Shown here in pieces: positions 27,787 through 36,708 of a stretch of DNA of 56,884 nt; positions within the stretch are counted from its first letter, which is position 1; every line of letters begins with the position of its first letter. The translations under genes were made by a program, and so were the position numbers. Origin of the DNA: Anaerolineales bacterium HSG24 (GTDB lineage: Bacteria; Chloroflexota; Anaerolineae; 4572-78; J111); NCBI GenBank assembly GCA_030377895.1, contig JAUCGB010000014.1, forward strand, positions 1 to 56,884, written 5' to 3'. Below the pieces are notes generated by a model. The model made no database searches, was not told where the DNA came from, and saw only the letters and a list, made by a program, of their open reading frames with translations.

Positions 27787-28839
27787 ATGAAGAATTATTC
27801 AGTAATCGACTTGTTTTGTGGTATAGGCGGTTTAACACATGGCTTTATTAAGGAAGAATTTAATGTTATTAGTGGGTATGATATTGATCCCTCATGTCAA
27901 TATGCCTTTGAAGCTAATAATATCGACACCAAATTTACGTGCAAGAGAATTGAAGTTATAACAAGACAGGAAATTTTAGCCATGTATCCCGCAAACTCCA
28001 TAAAAATTTTAGTGGGTTGCGCGCCATGCCAGCCCTTTTCATCATACACAAACAGTCAGCCAGAAAACAAGAAAAATTGGGGACTGTTATCTGAGTTTTT
28101 ACGTTTAATACAGCAAGTAAAACCAGATATTGTATCAATGGAAAATGTAATGCGTCTTAAAACCTTCAAAGACGGGACAGTCTTAAACAACTTTATTGAG
28201 GGTTTAGAAAGGGAATATTATGATGTATCACTCGATAAGGTGTATTGCCCCAAATATGGTATTCCCCAAAATCGTACACGTCTGGTATTATTAGCTTCGA
28301 AATACGGTCAAATAAATTTTCTCAAACCAACACATGCTGACCTAAATTATGTTACAGTTCGAGATGCAATATCCCATCTTCCCCCAATTGAAGCCGGTGA
28401 AGTTCATGTGGATGATCGGTTGCATTATTCTAGTATGCTATCTGCACTTAATAAAAAAAGAATACAGGTATCCAAACCAGGCGGTTCTTGGCGCGATTGG
28501 CCGAATGAACTAGTAGCCAATTGTCATAAAAAAGATACTGGCAAAACCTATCCAGATGTATACGGTAGAATGGAATGGGACAAACCATCTCCCACAATAA
28601 CTACTCAATGTTACGGATATGGCAATGGTAGGTTTGGACATCCTGAACAAGATAGAGCTATCTCATTACGTGAAGCAGCATTACTGCAAACATTTCCCAA
28701 AAGTTACAAATTTGCATCCCCTAACTCGAAAATACATCTAAAAGTAATTGGTAAACATATAGGCAATGCTGTACCGATACAATTAGGTCGGGTTATTGCT
28801 CAGAGCATCAGAAAACACTTGGAGAAACATAATGTCTAA
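27787..28839 (+). CDS. DNA (cytosine-5) methyltransferase
   Basis: C5 methyltransferase of the Dcm/HhaI type, about 350 residues. Motif I is DLFCGIGGLTHGF near residue 8; motif IV CAPCQPFSSY contains catalytic Cys81; motif VI MENV has Glu119; motif VIII QNRTRLVLLAS; motif X GNAVPIQLGRVIAQS. The target recognition region lies at about 225-300. The start at 27787 puts the motif I strand at the usual distance; an ATG at 27745 would overlap the HEAT fragment. It overlaps the next gene by 8 bases (ATGTCTAA), so the two are coupled. No recognisable restriction endonuclease is adjacent; the partner is a GHKL ATPase. Confidence 0.92.
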   Translation: MKNYSVIDLFCGIGGLTHGFIKEEFNVISGYDIDPSCQYAFEANNIDTKFTCKRIEVITRQEILAMYPANSIKILVGCAPCQPFSSYTNSQPENKKNWGLLSEFLRLIQQVKPDIVSMENVMRLKTFKDGTVLNNFIEGLEREYYDVSLDKVYCPKYGIPQNRTRLVLLASKYGQINFLKPTHADLNYVTVRDAISHLPPIEAGEVHVDDRLHYSSMLSALNKKRIQVSKPGGSWRDWPNELVANCHKKDTGKTYPDVYGRMEWDKPSPTITTQCYGYGNGRFGHPEQDRAISLREAALLQTFPKSYKFASPNSKIHLKVIGKHIGNAVPIQLGRVIAQSIRKHLEKHNV

Positions 28840-31030
28840 TTCTTACAGACTAACCATAGCATTGAACGCATTGAATTTTTTGGGGCCGAATTTATATAGC
28901 AATATACCTGCTGTATTATCTGAGATGGTGGCCAATGCTTGGGATGCAGATGCAACGCAAGTATGTATTACGATTGGTATAGAAAATGATAGGATAATTA
29001 TCGAGGACAACGGCCTCGGCATGTTATTTGAGGACATGAACGACAAATATTTAAGAGTAGGATATCGAAAAAGAGAACAAAACCTTCAAAATAGAACACC
29101 AAGTGGTCGTCATTTTATGGGACGCAAAGGTATCGGGATGTTAGCCATTTTTTCTTTTGCAAAAATCATGGAAATACAAAGTAGTAAAAATGGTAATAAA
29201 TCCGGCTGTGTGGTAGATTGGGCTGATGTCAAACAAGAGATGGAAAATAATAGCCACATTTATTACCCTTCACCGCTTGAACCTCAAAAAATTGATATTG
29301 ACAAGGGTACAAGGATCACACTCAATGGATTATACAAAGAGAAATTATCACAAACTATTGTGTCTTTAAGAAAAATGTTGGCAAGAAGGTTTACAGTTAT
29401 TGATAATCAACATGATTTTGATGTAAGATTTAATGGCACCTCAATCTCCTCTGCTGATAAACCCTACCTCAACCAAGTAGAATTTATATGGTATATGGGT
29501 GATGAAAGCGTAGAACATGCTAATAGATGCAAGAACGCTCTTAGAGTTGTTAAACTAAAGAATGAAATAATTGTTGACGGAAGAACTCATAAAATCAGTG
29601 GATGGGTTGGCACAGTTGTTAAACCAAAGAATATAAGTGATGACCAAAATAATACTATTGCTCTTTTTGCTCATAGTAAACTTATTCAGGAAGATATTTT
29701 AGCTGATTTTCAAGAAAGTCAAGCTTATGCTGAGTATATTATCGGTAATATTGAGGCAGACTTTTTGGACTCTGATGATGAAATAGACATTATTACTCCC
29801 GATAGGCAACGCATAAACCAAAATGATCCTCGATATAAGGCAGTGAAAATATTTATCAAAGATGAAATTTTGAGAAAAATTAGTAGAAACTGGAGTCTGT
29901 GGCGACTAGAAAGAGATATAGAAGAAGCGTTGAAATATCCCGACATAAGTAGTTGGTATGAAAATCTTAAAAAGACAAACAAAACAAAAGCAGCAAGGTT
30001 ACTAGGTAAAATTGAAGGCTTAAAAATAGCATCACAAGAAAAATTAGAACTTTATAGGATTTGTATTCGTTCATTTAATAAACTGAAAGATAAAAAGGGT
30101 ATTTCGTCAATGGACGAAGATGTATTCCTTAATCTTGTGCGCCCTAATCCACCCAAATCTACCCCTCGGCAAACGTCCCCTGCTCCAAGCGTTCCTATCC
30201 CTATAGTAAAACAGCTTCCCTTGTCTACGTCATCAGAACAAACATCGTCAACTGAAAAGCCCGTATCTCCTCCAGCCAGACCCTCAAGTTCTAAAAGCTC
30301 CCCTGTTTTATCACCTCATAGCTCAACTACCTCAACTACCTCAACTACTACTGATGATGACAAATCTAAAACTACATCTCTACCCAATCAAGCGACTAAA
30401 AAAACAGTGCCTACATCTTCACATATCAGCCAAGCGACTAAGGAAACAGCCCCTAGTCAAGATATTGAGAAGGCATTTAAACCCACATCACCACCAAAAA
30501 AAGAAGTTGAAACGGCGTTTAGAAAGATACGTGACTTAATTCAAGGCAGTACGATTGAAAAGAGATTTAAAGAAACGGCTCTTTACGATCTAGAAGAAGC
30601 ACAAAAAGCCTATTCTCGCGAAGGGTACAAAGGATGTGTGATTATGTTCGGGGCTGTGCTAGAAGGAGTGATGTTAGCTACTCTTAGAAAACCAGAAGTA
30701 TTGGCTGAACTAAGAAACCCGCAATATTCCAGATTAATCAAGCTCAAAGATGGAATCGGTCATTCAAAGTATGCTGATAATATTGATCTTGGAGATGCAA
30801 TTGCCAATCAACTCACCTTTGAACAGTACCGACAACTCATTCAGAATTTGATACCCGAGATTGAATCCTTAAAAATAGAAGGGATACAGGCTTTTCGAAA
30901 TGCTATCCATCCTTGGAAAGCCATTAAAGAACCAAATATTTATGGGAGTTATGATCTTGAGAGGGCAATGAACCATTTAACGGCTCTGAAGATTTTAGTG
31001 AAACAAATTTTAACTTGGAAACTAAAATAA
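28832..31030 (+). CDS. GHKL (MORC/Hsp90-like) ATPase with C-terminal HEPN-like domain
   Basis: 732 residues. GHKL ATPase boxes: EMVANAWDADA (Glu31, Asn35), DNGLGM (59-64) and GRKGIGM (97-103). A transducer-like beta/helical region follows to about 436. Next a Ser/Thr/Pro-rich linker (about 437-557), then an alpha-helical domain with YKGCVIMFGAVLEGVML and a FRNAIHPW motif (Arg689, His693) like the RNxxH of HEPN-type domains. The ATG lies inside the methyltransferase stop region behind GGAGAAA. GHKL/MutL-type ATPases linked to methyltransferases are described in prokaryotic restriction-modification systems and as MORC ancestors; a defence role here is inference. The ATPase call is firm, the HEPN call tentative. 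Confidence 0.78.
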   Translation: MSNSYRLTIALNALNFLGPNLYSNIPAVLSEMVANAWDADATQVCITIGIENDRIIIEDNGLGMLFEDMNDKYLRVGYRKREQNLQNRTPSGRHFMGRKGIGMLAIFSFAKIMEIQSSKNGNKSGCVVDWADVKQEMENNSHIYYPSPLEPQKIDIDKGTRITLNGLYKEKLSQTIVSLRKMLARRFTVIDNQHDFDVRFNGTSISSADKPYLNQVEFIWYMGDESVEHANRCKNALRVVKLKNEIIVDGRTHKISGWVGTVVKPKNISDDQNNTIALFAHSKLIQEDILADFQESQAYAEYIIGNIEADFLDSDDEIDIITPDRQRINQNDPRYKAVKIFIKDEILRKISRNWSLWRLERDIEEALKYPDISSWYENLKKTNKTKAARLLGKIEGLKIASQEKLELYRICIRSFNKLKDKKGISSMDEDVFLNLVRPNPPKSTPRQTSPAPSVPIPIVKQLPLSTSSEQTSSTEKPVSPPARPSSSKSSPVLSPHSSTTSTTSTTTDDDKSKTTSLPNQATKKTVPTSSHISQATKETAPSQDIEKAFKPTSPPKKEVETAFRKIRDLIQGSTIEKRFKETALYDLEEAQKAYSREGYKGCVIMFGAVLEGVMLATLRKPEVLAELRNPQYSRLIKLKDGIGHSKYADNIDLGDAIANQLTFEQYRQLIQNLIPEIESLKIEGIQAFRNAIHPWKAIKEPNIYGSYDLERAMNHLTALKILVKQILTWKLK

Positions 31031-31067
31031 TATTCTTTTTTATACCATTGAATAAAAGGTAGTGTAT

Positions 31068-31357
31068 ATGAGTGACCAGTTTACCAAAAAGCTTATTCTA
31101 ACAGCAAAAGCCGGACGATACGGCAATATCTGAGCCACTGGACGATGGTCAAGCTACGCCCAAAAATTCAGAGCCATTTCAGGGAGAAGATGATAAAACA
31201 GAAACATGGCGAGATGAACTCAAACAACTAACTAAGACATGATATTCAGCAAGATCACCCGTTTATGAAACTAAGCAGAGAAGAGATTTTAGAAAAGTTG
31301 CGTCAAACTCGTGAAGAGGTGTATGACGAATTATATGGTGATCGCCATGTTGATTAG
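31068..31357 (+). pseudogene. remnant of an antitoxin-like gene with two frameshifts
   Basis: Coherent protein sequence continues through three frames: frame one, ATG 31068 to a TGA at 31131 (TKKLILTAKAGRYGN); frame two, to a TGA at 31240 (ISEPLDDGQATPKN...TWRDELKQLTK); frame three, to TAG 31355 (HPFMKLSREEILEKLRQTREEVYDELYGD). Joined, this is a protein of about 95 residues with a charged helical C-terminus like type II antitoxins. A short frame with ATG 31348 overlaps the stop, as a toxin start would, but after about 10 codons it runs into a palindromic repeat. Antitoxin identity is a guess; the broken frames are what the sequence shows. Confidence 0.45.
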
Positions 31358-31394
31358 TTTAGACGCGGGCTATCTGCCGGACATCAGAGTCGTC

Positions 31395-31428
31395 CACCTC
31401 CGAGGTGTGCTTTTCTCCTCGGAGGTGT
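31395..31428 (-). repeat. palindromic repeat, family H (copy 2)
   Basis: CACCTCCGAGG and CCTCGGAGGTG form an 11-bp perfect stem with an 11-base loop. It ends 9 bases before the ribosome site of the next gene and matches copy 1 at 25088 in inverted orientation. On the plus strand only four T follow, so it is a weak terminator at best. Confidence 0.65.
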
Positions 31429-31448
31429 TTTCAAAAAAGGAGATACAC

Positions 31449-33602
31449 ATGAAACACAGATTTATCACCATATTAATTGTTCTACTCATCACCAGCATTG
31501 CCTGCGGATTTGGAGGCGGTGAAGTAACCGAGGGACCGGCCCCTGAAAAACCAACAGAAGCACCCGCAGAAGTCGAACCAACCGACACGCCTGAACCAAC
31601 TGCTACCCCTGAGCTATCAGCAGAGGAGCTTTACGAGCAGGGCGAAGCCGCTTATGATGCCGAAAGCTACGGTGAGGCGATTGAACTGTTTAACCAAGCG
31701 ATTGAACTGGATGATGAGTTTGCCAACGCCTACAACAATCGAGGCTTGTCCTACTATGAACTTGGTGAGCATAATCAAGCCCTAGCCGATTTTGATCAAG
31801 CGATTAAACTCGCTCCCGATGACAGCACCCCGTACAATAACCGAGGTATTGTCTATGATGATTTAGGTAACTATGAACAAGCCTTAATCGACTATGGCAA
31901 AGCGATTGAACTGAACGATTCAGACCCGTTATTTTACAATAATCGAGGGGTTGCCTATGGTAATTTGGGCGATTATGACAATGCCTTGGCCGATTTTAAT
32001 GCCTCGATTGAACATGATGTAGCTTATGCTTTGGCCTACTCAAATCGAGGTGAAATTTATTATAACTTGGACGACTATGACTCTGCGTTGGCCGATTACG
32101 ACAAAGCGATTGAACTCGACCCTAAATTGAAACAAGCCTATAATGACCGAGGCTTCGTTTACTATCTCTTAGACGAGTACGATAAGGCCCTAGCTGATTT
32201 TGATGCCGCGATAGAGATTGACTCCAGCTATGACGCGGCCTATTACCATCGTGGTCTTGTTTATGCCTTAAAAGAGGAGTATGACGCTGCTTTAGCCGAT
32301 TTGGACAAAGCGGTAGAACTTGCCCCTGAATCTGCTGATGTATACTACTATCGAGGGTACACCTACTATCAGCAGGATGATTACGAAAATACTATCGCCG
32401 ACATGGATGAAGCGATTAAGCGTAACGATTTGTACGACGCGGCCTATTATTATCGGGGCTTGGCTTACAGTCATCTGGAAAACTACGAAGCGGCTATTCC
32501 CGATTTAAGCCAATCTATCGAACTTGACCCCGAATATGCCGAGACTTACTACTATCGGGGCTTGGCATACACCCATCTAACTGAAACAGCGTTGGCTCGT
32601 GAAGATTTTGAGACGGTTTTAGCCTTGTCTGATGACCCTGACATGCAAGATTCCGCCGAGGCAGAACTGTTGGCCTTGGGGGAAGATTCGGGCGAAAACT
32701 GGGTCGAAATAGTCTCAGAACTTGGTGGCTTTTCGGTTATGGTTCCGCCCGGCGGCCACCCGATTGATGAGGAAAAAACGGAGGGTATGAGCCTCTTTGG
32801 GTCTGACTTTGGTCACTCCGCCTACATGGTCATGTACAGTGATTTGCCAGACGGCGCAACTACTGTTGATCCAGAGGATTTGTTAGATAGCTCTCAAGAG
32901 AGTATTCTTAGTGCTTCTGAAAATGAACTGTTAAGCGCCGAGAGTATCACCTTGGGCGATTATGTCGGACGACGGATTATCTTTAGTAGCCTCAGTGATG
33001 GGGAATTGGTGCATTTTAGTAGCCAAATGTACATCATCGAGGATAAATTATACCAAATCATGCTGGTCACTCCAGAAGCCGATGACAATCCGGCCAACAC
33101 CATGCGATTTTGGGAGTCCTTTACCCTGTTTGATGCTTCATCCATCCCCCAAAGCGAGAACGCCGCGCCCGAGTCTGCGCCTATAACCGATTCTGGTGAT
33201 GTAGCTCAAATTGGCACCGCCGTTCCGGTAGCAGACCTGATTGTCACCGTCAATCAGGTTGAAGAGTTAGAAGGTAGTGACTTTATACAACCTGACGAAG
33301 GGAATATCTATCTAGCCATCAACATCACGGTTGCCAATACAGGCAGTGAAGATACCATCGTGTCCAGTTTTCTCTCCATGACTCTGCAAGATACTGCCGG
33401 AAATTCTTATGGAGAAAGTCTCATGGCCGCCGTGATTATCGACGAAGTTGGACAAGAGTTAGTAGCCGAAATCTCCGCCGGTGGTGAAAGCACTGGCATG
33501 ATCGGCTTTGAAATTCCAGCCGATGCCACAGGTTTAACCTTTGTGTTTGATGAAGACCCGTTTTTAGATCATAACATAATCCAAGTATCGCTAGGGAGAT
33601 AA
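31449..33602 (+). CDS. TPR-repeat lipoprotein with C-terminal DUF4352-like domain
   Basis: 717 residues. N-terminal lipoprotein signal (FITILIVLLITSIAC, lipobox IAC), an acidic Pro/Thr linker, then ten consecutive TPR units (about residues 57-400; consensus AYNNRGxxYxxLGxYxxALADFDxAIELDP). A beta-rich domain of unknown type follows (GFSVMVPPGGHPIDEE...), and the last about 130 residues resemble DUF4352 (YLAINITVANTGSED, FVFDEDPF). An AAGGAG site 6 bases before ATG 31449 fixes the start; a longer frame from 31311 only reads through the repeat. TPR lipoproteins usually scaffold complexes. Its place next to ccmH may be positional only. Confidence 0.85.
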   Translation: MKHRFITILIVLLITSIACGFGGGEVTEGPAPEKPTEAPAEVEPTDTPEPTATPELSAEELYEQGEAAYDAESYGEAIELFNQAIELDDEFANAYNNRGLSYYELGEHNQALADFDQAIKLAPDDSTPYNNRGIVYDDLGNYEQALIDYGKAIELNDSDPLFYNNRGVAYGNLGDYDNALADFNASIEHDVAYALAYSNRGEIYYNLDDYDSALADYDKAIELDPKLKQAYNDRGFVYYLLDEYDKALADFDAAIEIDSSYDAAYYHRGLVYALKEEYDAALADLDKAVELAPESADVYYYRGYTYYQQDDYENTIADMDEAIKRNDLYDAAYYYRGLAYSHLENYEAAIPDLSQSIELDPEYAETYYYRGLAYTHLTETALAREDFETVLALSDDPDMQDSAEAELLALGEDSGENWVEIVSELGGFSVMVPPGGHPIDEEKTEGMSLFGSDFGHSAYMVMYSDLPDGATTVDPEDLLDSSQESILSASENELLSAESITLGDYVGRRIIFSSLSDGELVHFSSQMYIIEDKLYQIMLVTPEADDNPANTMRFWESFTLFDASSIPQSENAAPESAPITDSGDVAQIGTAVPVADLIVTVNQVEELEGSDFIQPDEGNIYLAINITVANTGSEDTIVSSFLSMTLQDTAGNSYGESLMAAVIIDEVGQELVAEISAGGESTGMIGFEIPADATGLTFVFDEDPFLDHNIIQVSLGR

Positions 33603-33691
33603 ATAGGCTATTGTCTTCGTTTCGGGCAAACAACACCGGCTAGGAAAACGTGAATTATATCAACTACCTAAATACTAAAAAGGAAATGGCT

Positions 33692-34186
33692 ATGAACAAT
33701 AAAAATTTATCCTCTCTCACCTCCTCTTTCTTGCTAATTCTGGCTATCTGTTTTATCTTTCCATCTACCATGCTGGCTCAAGAAGAACCAACTCTCGATG
33801 AGATAAACCAAGTGGCGCAAGAACTGAACTGTCCCACCTGTTCTGGACGTGCGCTTTCCGACTGCCCGACGGTGACATGTCAGCAGTGGAAAGACCAGAT
33901 TAAAGATATGTTGGTCGAAGGCCACGATAGACAAGACGTGTTAGACCATTTTTCAACTCAGTATGGTCAACAGGTGTTACAAGAGCCACCAGTTAGCGGT
34001 GTCACTCTTTGGTTGTGGATATTGCCCTTTGTGATGTTAATCATCGGAGGGGGTTGGTTATTTTATACCATGCAACAGTGGCAGTCACTCTCCATCTTTG
34101 AATCTACAGAAGCGGATGTTAGTGATACATCGTCAACCACAACGGATGATTATCTAGGGCAGGTTGAACAAGATTTAGTTAATTAG
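33692..34186 (+). CDS. ccmH: cytochrome c maturation protein CcmH with an extra Cys pair
   Basis: CcmH is a membrane-anchored thiol-redox protein that reduces apocytochrome CxxCH sites. From ATG 33692 (AAAAAGG site 9 bases upstream) it has a signal segment ending near LAQ, then LNCPTCSGRALSDC: the family Cys pair is Cys47/Cys50. Two further cysteines, 58 and 63, are not in the standard motif. GHDRQDVLDHFSTQYGQQVLQEPP matches the conserved helix, followed by a TM anchor (about 106-126). Length 164 is normal for the short form. ccmG follows after 14 bases. Confidence 0.92.
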   Translation: MNNKNLSSLTSSFLLILAICFIFPSTMLAQEEPTLDEINQVAQELNCPTCSGRALSDCPTVTCQQWKDQIKDMLVEGHDRQDVLDHFSTQYGQQVLQEPPVSGVTLWLWILPFVMLIIGGGWLFYTMQQWQSLSIFESTEADVSDTSSTTTDDYLGQVEQDLVN

Positions 34187-34200
34187 CTGGATTTAACATT

Positions 34201-34761
34201 ATGACACAAACAGTAAAACAACCCAAACAAACAGCGTTTGATAAAAACATCGTCTTAATCATCGGGCTACTCGCACTAGTCGGTTTGATTATCGTGTGGG
34301 CTATTAACCTGCAAGACATCGAATCGGCGGACCTAAACGGCCAAACCGCACCTGATTTTACCTTATCCTTATTCGACCAGTTTGAGGAGAATGAGATTCG
34401 TTTATCCGACTTAAAGGGGCAGGTGGTTGTGGTTAATTTTTGGGCTAGTTGGTGCGTCGAATGTTACAAAGAAGCCGATTTGCTGGAACAAACATGGCGC
34501 GACTATAAAGATAAAGGTATCGTCTTTATTGGCGTAGACCATCTTGATACTGAAAAACCAGCCTTAGAATACATGGCAAAATACGACATCACCTATCCCT
34601 CTGGACCAGATATAGGCGATAGAATCTCTCAAAGTTATGCCATAACTGGCGTACCGGAAACCTTTTTTATTGACAAAGAGGGTAAGATTGTCCATGTACA
34701 GATTGGGCCAATTAATCATCAAATGCTGTATAATTTACTCGAAGAGCTACTGGCTCAATAG
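34201..34761 (+). CDS. ccmG: thiol:disulfide interchange protein CcmG (TlpA-type thioredoxin)
   Basis: Periplasmic membrane-anchored thioredoxin that passes reductant to CcmH/apocytochrome. TM at about 17-35; thioredoxin fold with NFWASWCVECYKEA (active site Cys85/Cys88) and the CcmG-typical GVPETFFIDKEGKIV with its cis-Pro. 186 residues, normal size. It lies in tight order with ccmH and the next gene, and its electron source is probably the ccdA product further downstream. Confidence 0.92.
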   Translation: MTQTVKQPKQTAFDKNIVLIIGLLALVGLIIVWAINLQDIESADLNGQTAPDFTLSLFDQFEENEIRLSDLKGQVVVVNFWASWCVECYKEADLLEQTWRDYKDKGIVFIGVDHLDTEKPALEYMAKYDITYPSGPDIGDRISQSYAITGVPETFFIDKEGKIVHVQIGPINHQMLYNLLEELLAQ

Positions 34762-34771
34762 GATTTTTACT

Positions 34772-35449
34772 ATGGATATTGTAACATTAATTACCATCAT
34801 CATTTTGATTAGCATTGCCTTAGCCTTAATTATCATGCCTGTGTGGCAATGGCAAGAGCCGGAAATCATTGTCGAACAGAGTGCTGACCCGCTTGCCAAC
34901 ACCTTAGATGAGTATCACCTGCGGTATGAGATAGTCTTGACTAACATTAAAGAGTTGATGTTCGATTATGAAGTCGGTAAAGTCTCTAGTGACGATTATC
35001 ATGCCTTTTTGAATACGAGTAAACTGGAAGCGGCGAAAATTCGTCAACAGATTGACCACCTGACCACAGGTGTAAACGCCGCCAACCAATTTTCCTTGGA
35101 TGCCAAAGCAGAGATGATGATTAAACAAGCAAAAACAACCCCCGTCACAGATGAAACTGTGATTAAAGTGGTCGAGACGGAGCTTAAACACCTCAAAGAG
35201 ACCAAAATCAAGGCAGGCGAGTTAAGTTGTCTTAACTGTGGGCAACCACATCAACCGGATGATGCGTTTTGTGCCGGCTGTGGTGAAGCCATAACTTTGC
35301 TTGAATCATCCAAACGGGACGGCAATTTTTGTCCTGAATGTGGACATTTAGTTCAGGCAAATGATGCCTTCTGTGCCAAATGTGGTCAATCGATTCAACA
35401 ACTTTCTACCCCATCAACCAATAATCCGGTAAAACTATCTCTATCATGA
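34772..35449 (+). CDS. CcmI-like membrane protein with double zinc ribbon
   Basis: 225 residues: one TM at about 3-22, then a helical region with LRYEIVLTNIKELMFDYEVGKVSSDDY, which resembles the N-terminal region of CcmI-type proteins, then two zinc ribbons: CLNC...CAGC and CPEC...CAKC. CcmI chaperones apocytochromes to the lyase in other bacteria; here the TPR part is replaced by zinc ribbons, so the role is inference. The ATG at 34772 gives a proper TM start; the longer frame from 34670 reads through ccmG. Its stop overlaps the next gene by ATGA. Confidence 0.7.
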   Translation: MDIVTLITIIILISIALALIIMPVWQWQEPEIIVEQSADPLANTLDEYHLRYEIVLTNIKELMFDYEVGKVSSDDYHAFLNTSKLEAAKIRQQIDHLTTGVNAANQFSLDAKAEMMIKQAKTTPVTDETVIKVVETELKHLKETKIKAGELSCLNCGQPHQPDDAFCAGCGEAITLLESSKRDGNFCPECGHLVQANDAFCAKCGQSIQQLSTPSTNNPVKLSLS

Positions 35450-36708
35450 CAAAATTATCAAATATTCAATCTTTTAATGTAGACTATTCTTTTTTCCGCT
35501 GGTTGACGGTTAGCGGTTTGTTATTTTTCTTGTTGACAAGCATGCTTGTCGGAACGGCGATGGCGCAAGAGCAGGTACAACCCGATGAGGATGAGATGGA
35601 GGGTATCCTGACTGGGCAACTTATCAACCGCACGACTGACCAACCTCTGCCCAACATGGAGGTCAAACTGCATCTGTTGCAAGACAATGCTCGGCTTGAT
35701 GCTCACACGACTCAAACCGATGCAGATGGTAACTATAGCTTTTCCGATTTGCCTACCTCCCCGTCGATCAAATATACGGTCGAGGCGATTCACAATAAAA
35801 TTTTCTATCTAAGCAAAGACACAGCCTCGTTTACTCCTGAAGAAAACCTGTTGATGCTTGATATTGAAGTTTATGACACCACCGCCACCGACCCCGGCAT
35901 CAACATCACCCAGATTCATTACCTTATCTCGCTCTTACCAACTGACATTCGTGTCGACCAAATTATGGTAATCGGTAATAGTGGCTTAAAGACCTATATC
36001 GGGCAAGACGGAAAAACATTTCTGTTTGCTCTGCCTGATGAGGCGAAAGATGTCATGTTTCAGAACGATGCGACCGATGAGCGGTTTGTATTGACGGATG
36101 GGGTCTATGCCGATACGATGCCGATTCCTCCCGGCATGGAGAGCGCATCCATTATGGCAACCTATTTTATTTCCCATGATAGTAATAGTCGTTCCTTTTC
36201 CGTGCCAGTTCCTGCTGATGCAGCCCATGTTAGTGCGTTGATGCAGGATCAGGGGGTAACGTTGACCAGTGACCAGCTTGAGTTTGTTAATCAACGCGAA
36301 ATCCAAGGCGAGTTATACTCTTTATTTGTGGCGGCTGATATAAAGAAGGGAAGCGACATTGTGCTTACCTTGAGCGACTTAGATAACCTGACCTTACCAG
36401 AGCCGGAACCGGCCTCGAGTGAACAATCTACCTCGGCGATGGTTGCACCGACGTTACCAAATGGGCCGATTGAGCAGACAACATGGCTGGCAATCATCAT
36501 GGGCTTAGGCGGTCTGGCGGTGGTGCTGACGGTTATCATTTATCCAACCATGCGCCCGCAACCAGAAAATATGGAAACAAAGCGACAACGTCTCTTGCTG
36601 ATGTTGACTCGGCTAGATGACATGACTGAATCTGGCGAACTGGACGAGACTGTCTATCGTCGGGCCAGAGCGAAATATAAGGCCGAGTTGATGCAGGTTA
36701 TTCAATGA
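35446..36708 (+). CDS. ccm-associated membrane protein with carboxypeptidase-regulatory-like domain
   Basis: 420 residues. Signal peptide to about 40 (FFLLTSMLVGTAMAQ), a beta-sandwich like the carboxypeptidase regulatory domain (GILTGQLINRTTDQPLPNMEV, TDADGNYSFSDLP), a second beta-rich domain, a Ser/Pro linker, a TM (about 345-367), and a short cytosolic helix (LLLMLTRLDDMTESGELDETVYRRARAKYKAEL) like the YxTGKIxxxDY helix of CcmI-like proteins. Four-base ATGA overlaps on both sides place it firmly in the ccmH-ccmB transcription unit. I do not know its function; it may guide apocytochromes or hold the complex together. Confidence 0.7.
   Translation: MTKLSNIQSFNVDYSFFRWLTVSGLLFFLLTSMLVGTAMAQEQVQPDEDEMEGILTGQLINRTTDQPLPNMEVKLHLLQDNARLDAHTTQTDADGNYSFSDLPTSPSIKYTVEAIHNKIFYLSKDTASFTPEENLLMLDIEVYDTTATDPGINITQIHYLISLLPTDIRVDQIMVIGNSGLKTYIGQDGKTFLFALPDEAKDVMFQNDATDERFVLTDGVYADTMPIPPGMESASIMATYFISHDSNSRSFSVPVPADAAHVSALMQDQGVTLTSDQLEFVNQREIQGELYSLFVAADIKKGSDIVLTLSDLDNLTLPEPEPASSEQSTSAMVAPTLPNGPIEQTTWLAIIMGLGGLAVVLTVIIYPTMRPQPENMETKRQRLLLMLTRLDDMTESGELDETVYRRARAKYKAELMQVIQ

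Noticed and set aside
31311..31448. Extended N-terminus of the TPR lipoprotein
   Set aside because: The extension encodes remnants of the antitoxin-like region and a palindrome; the lipoprotein signal and the AAGGAG site point to ATG 31449.
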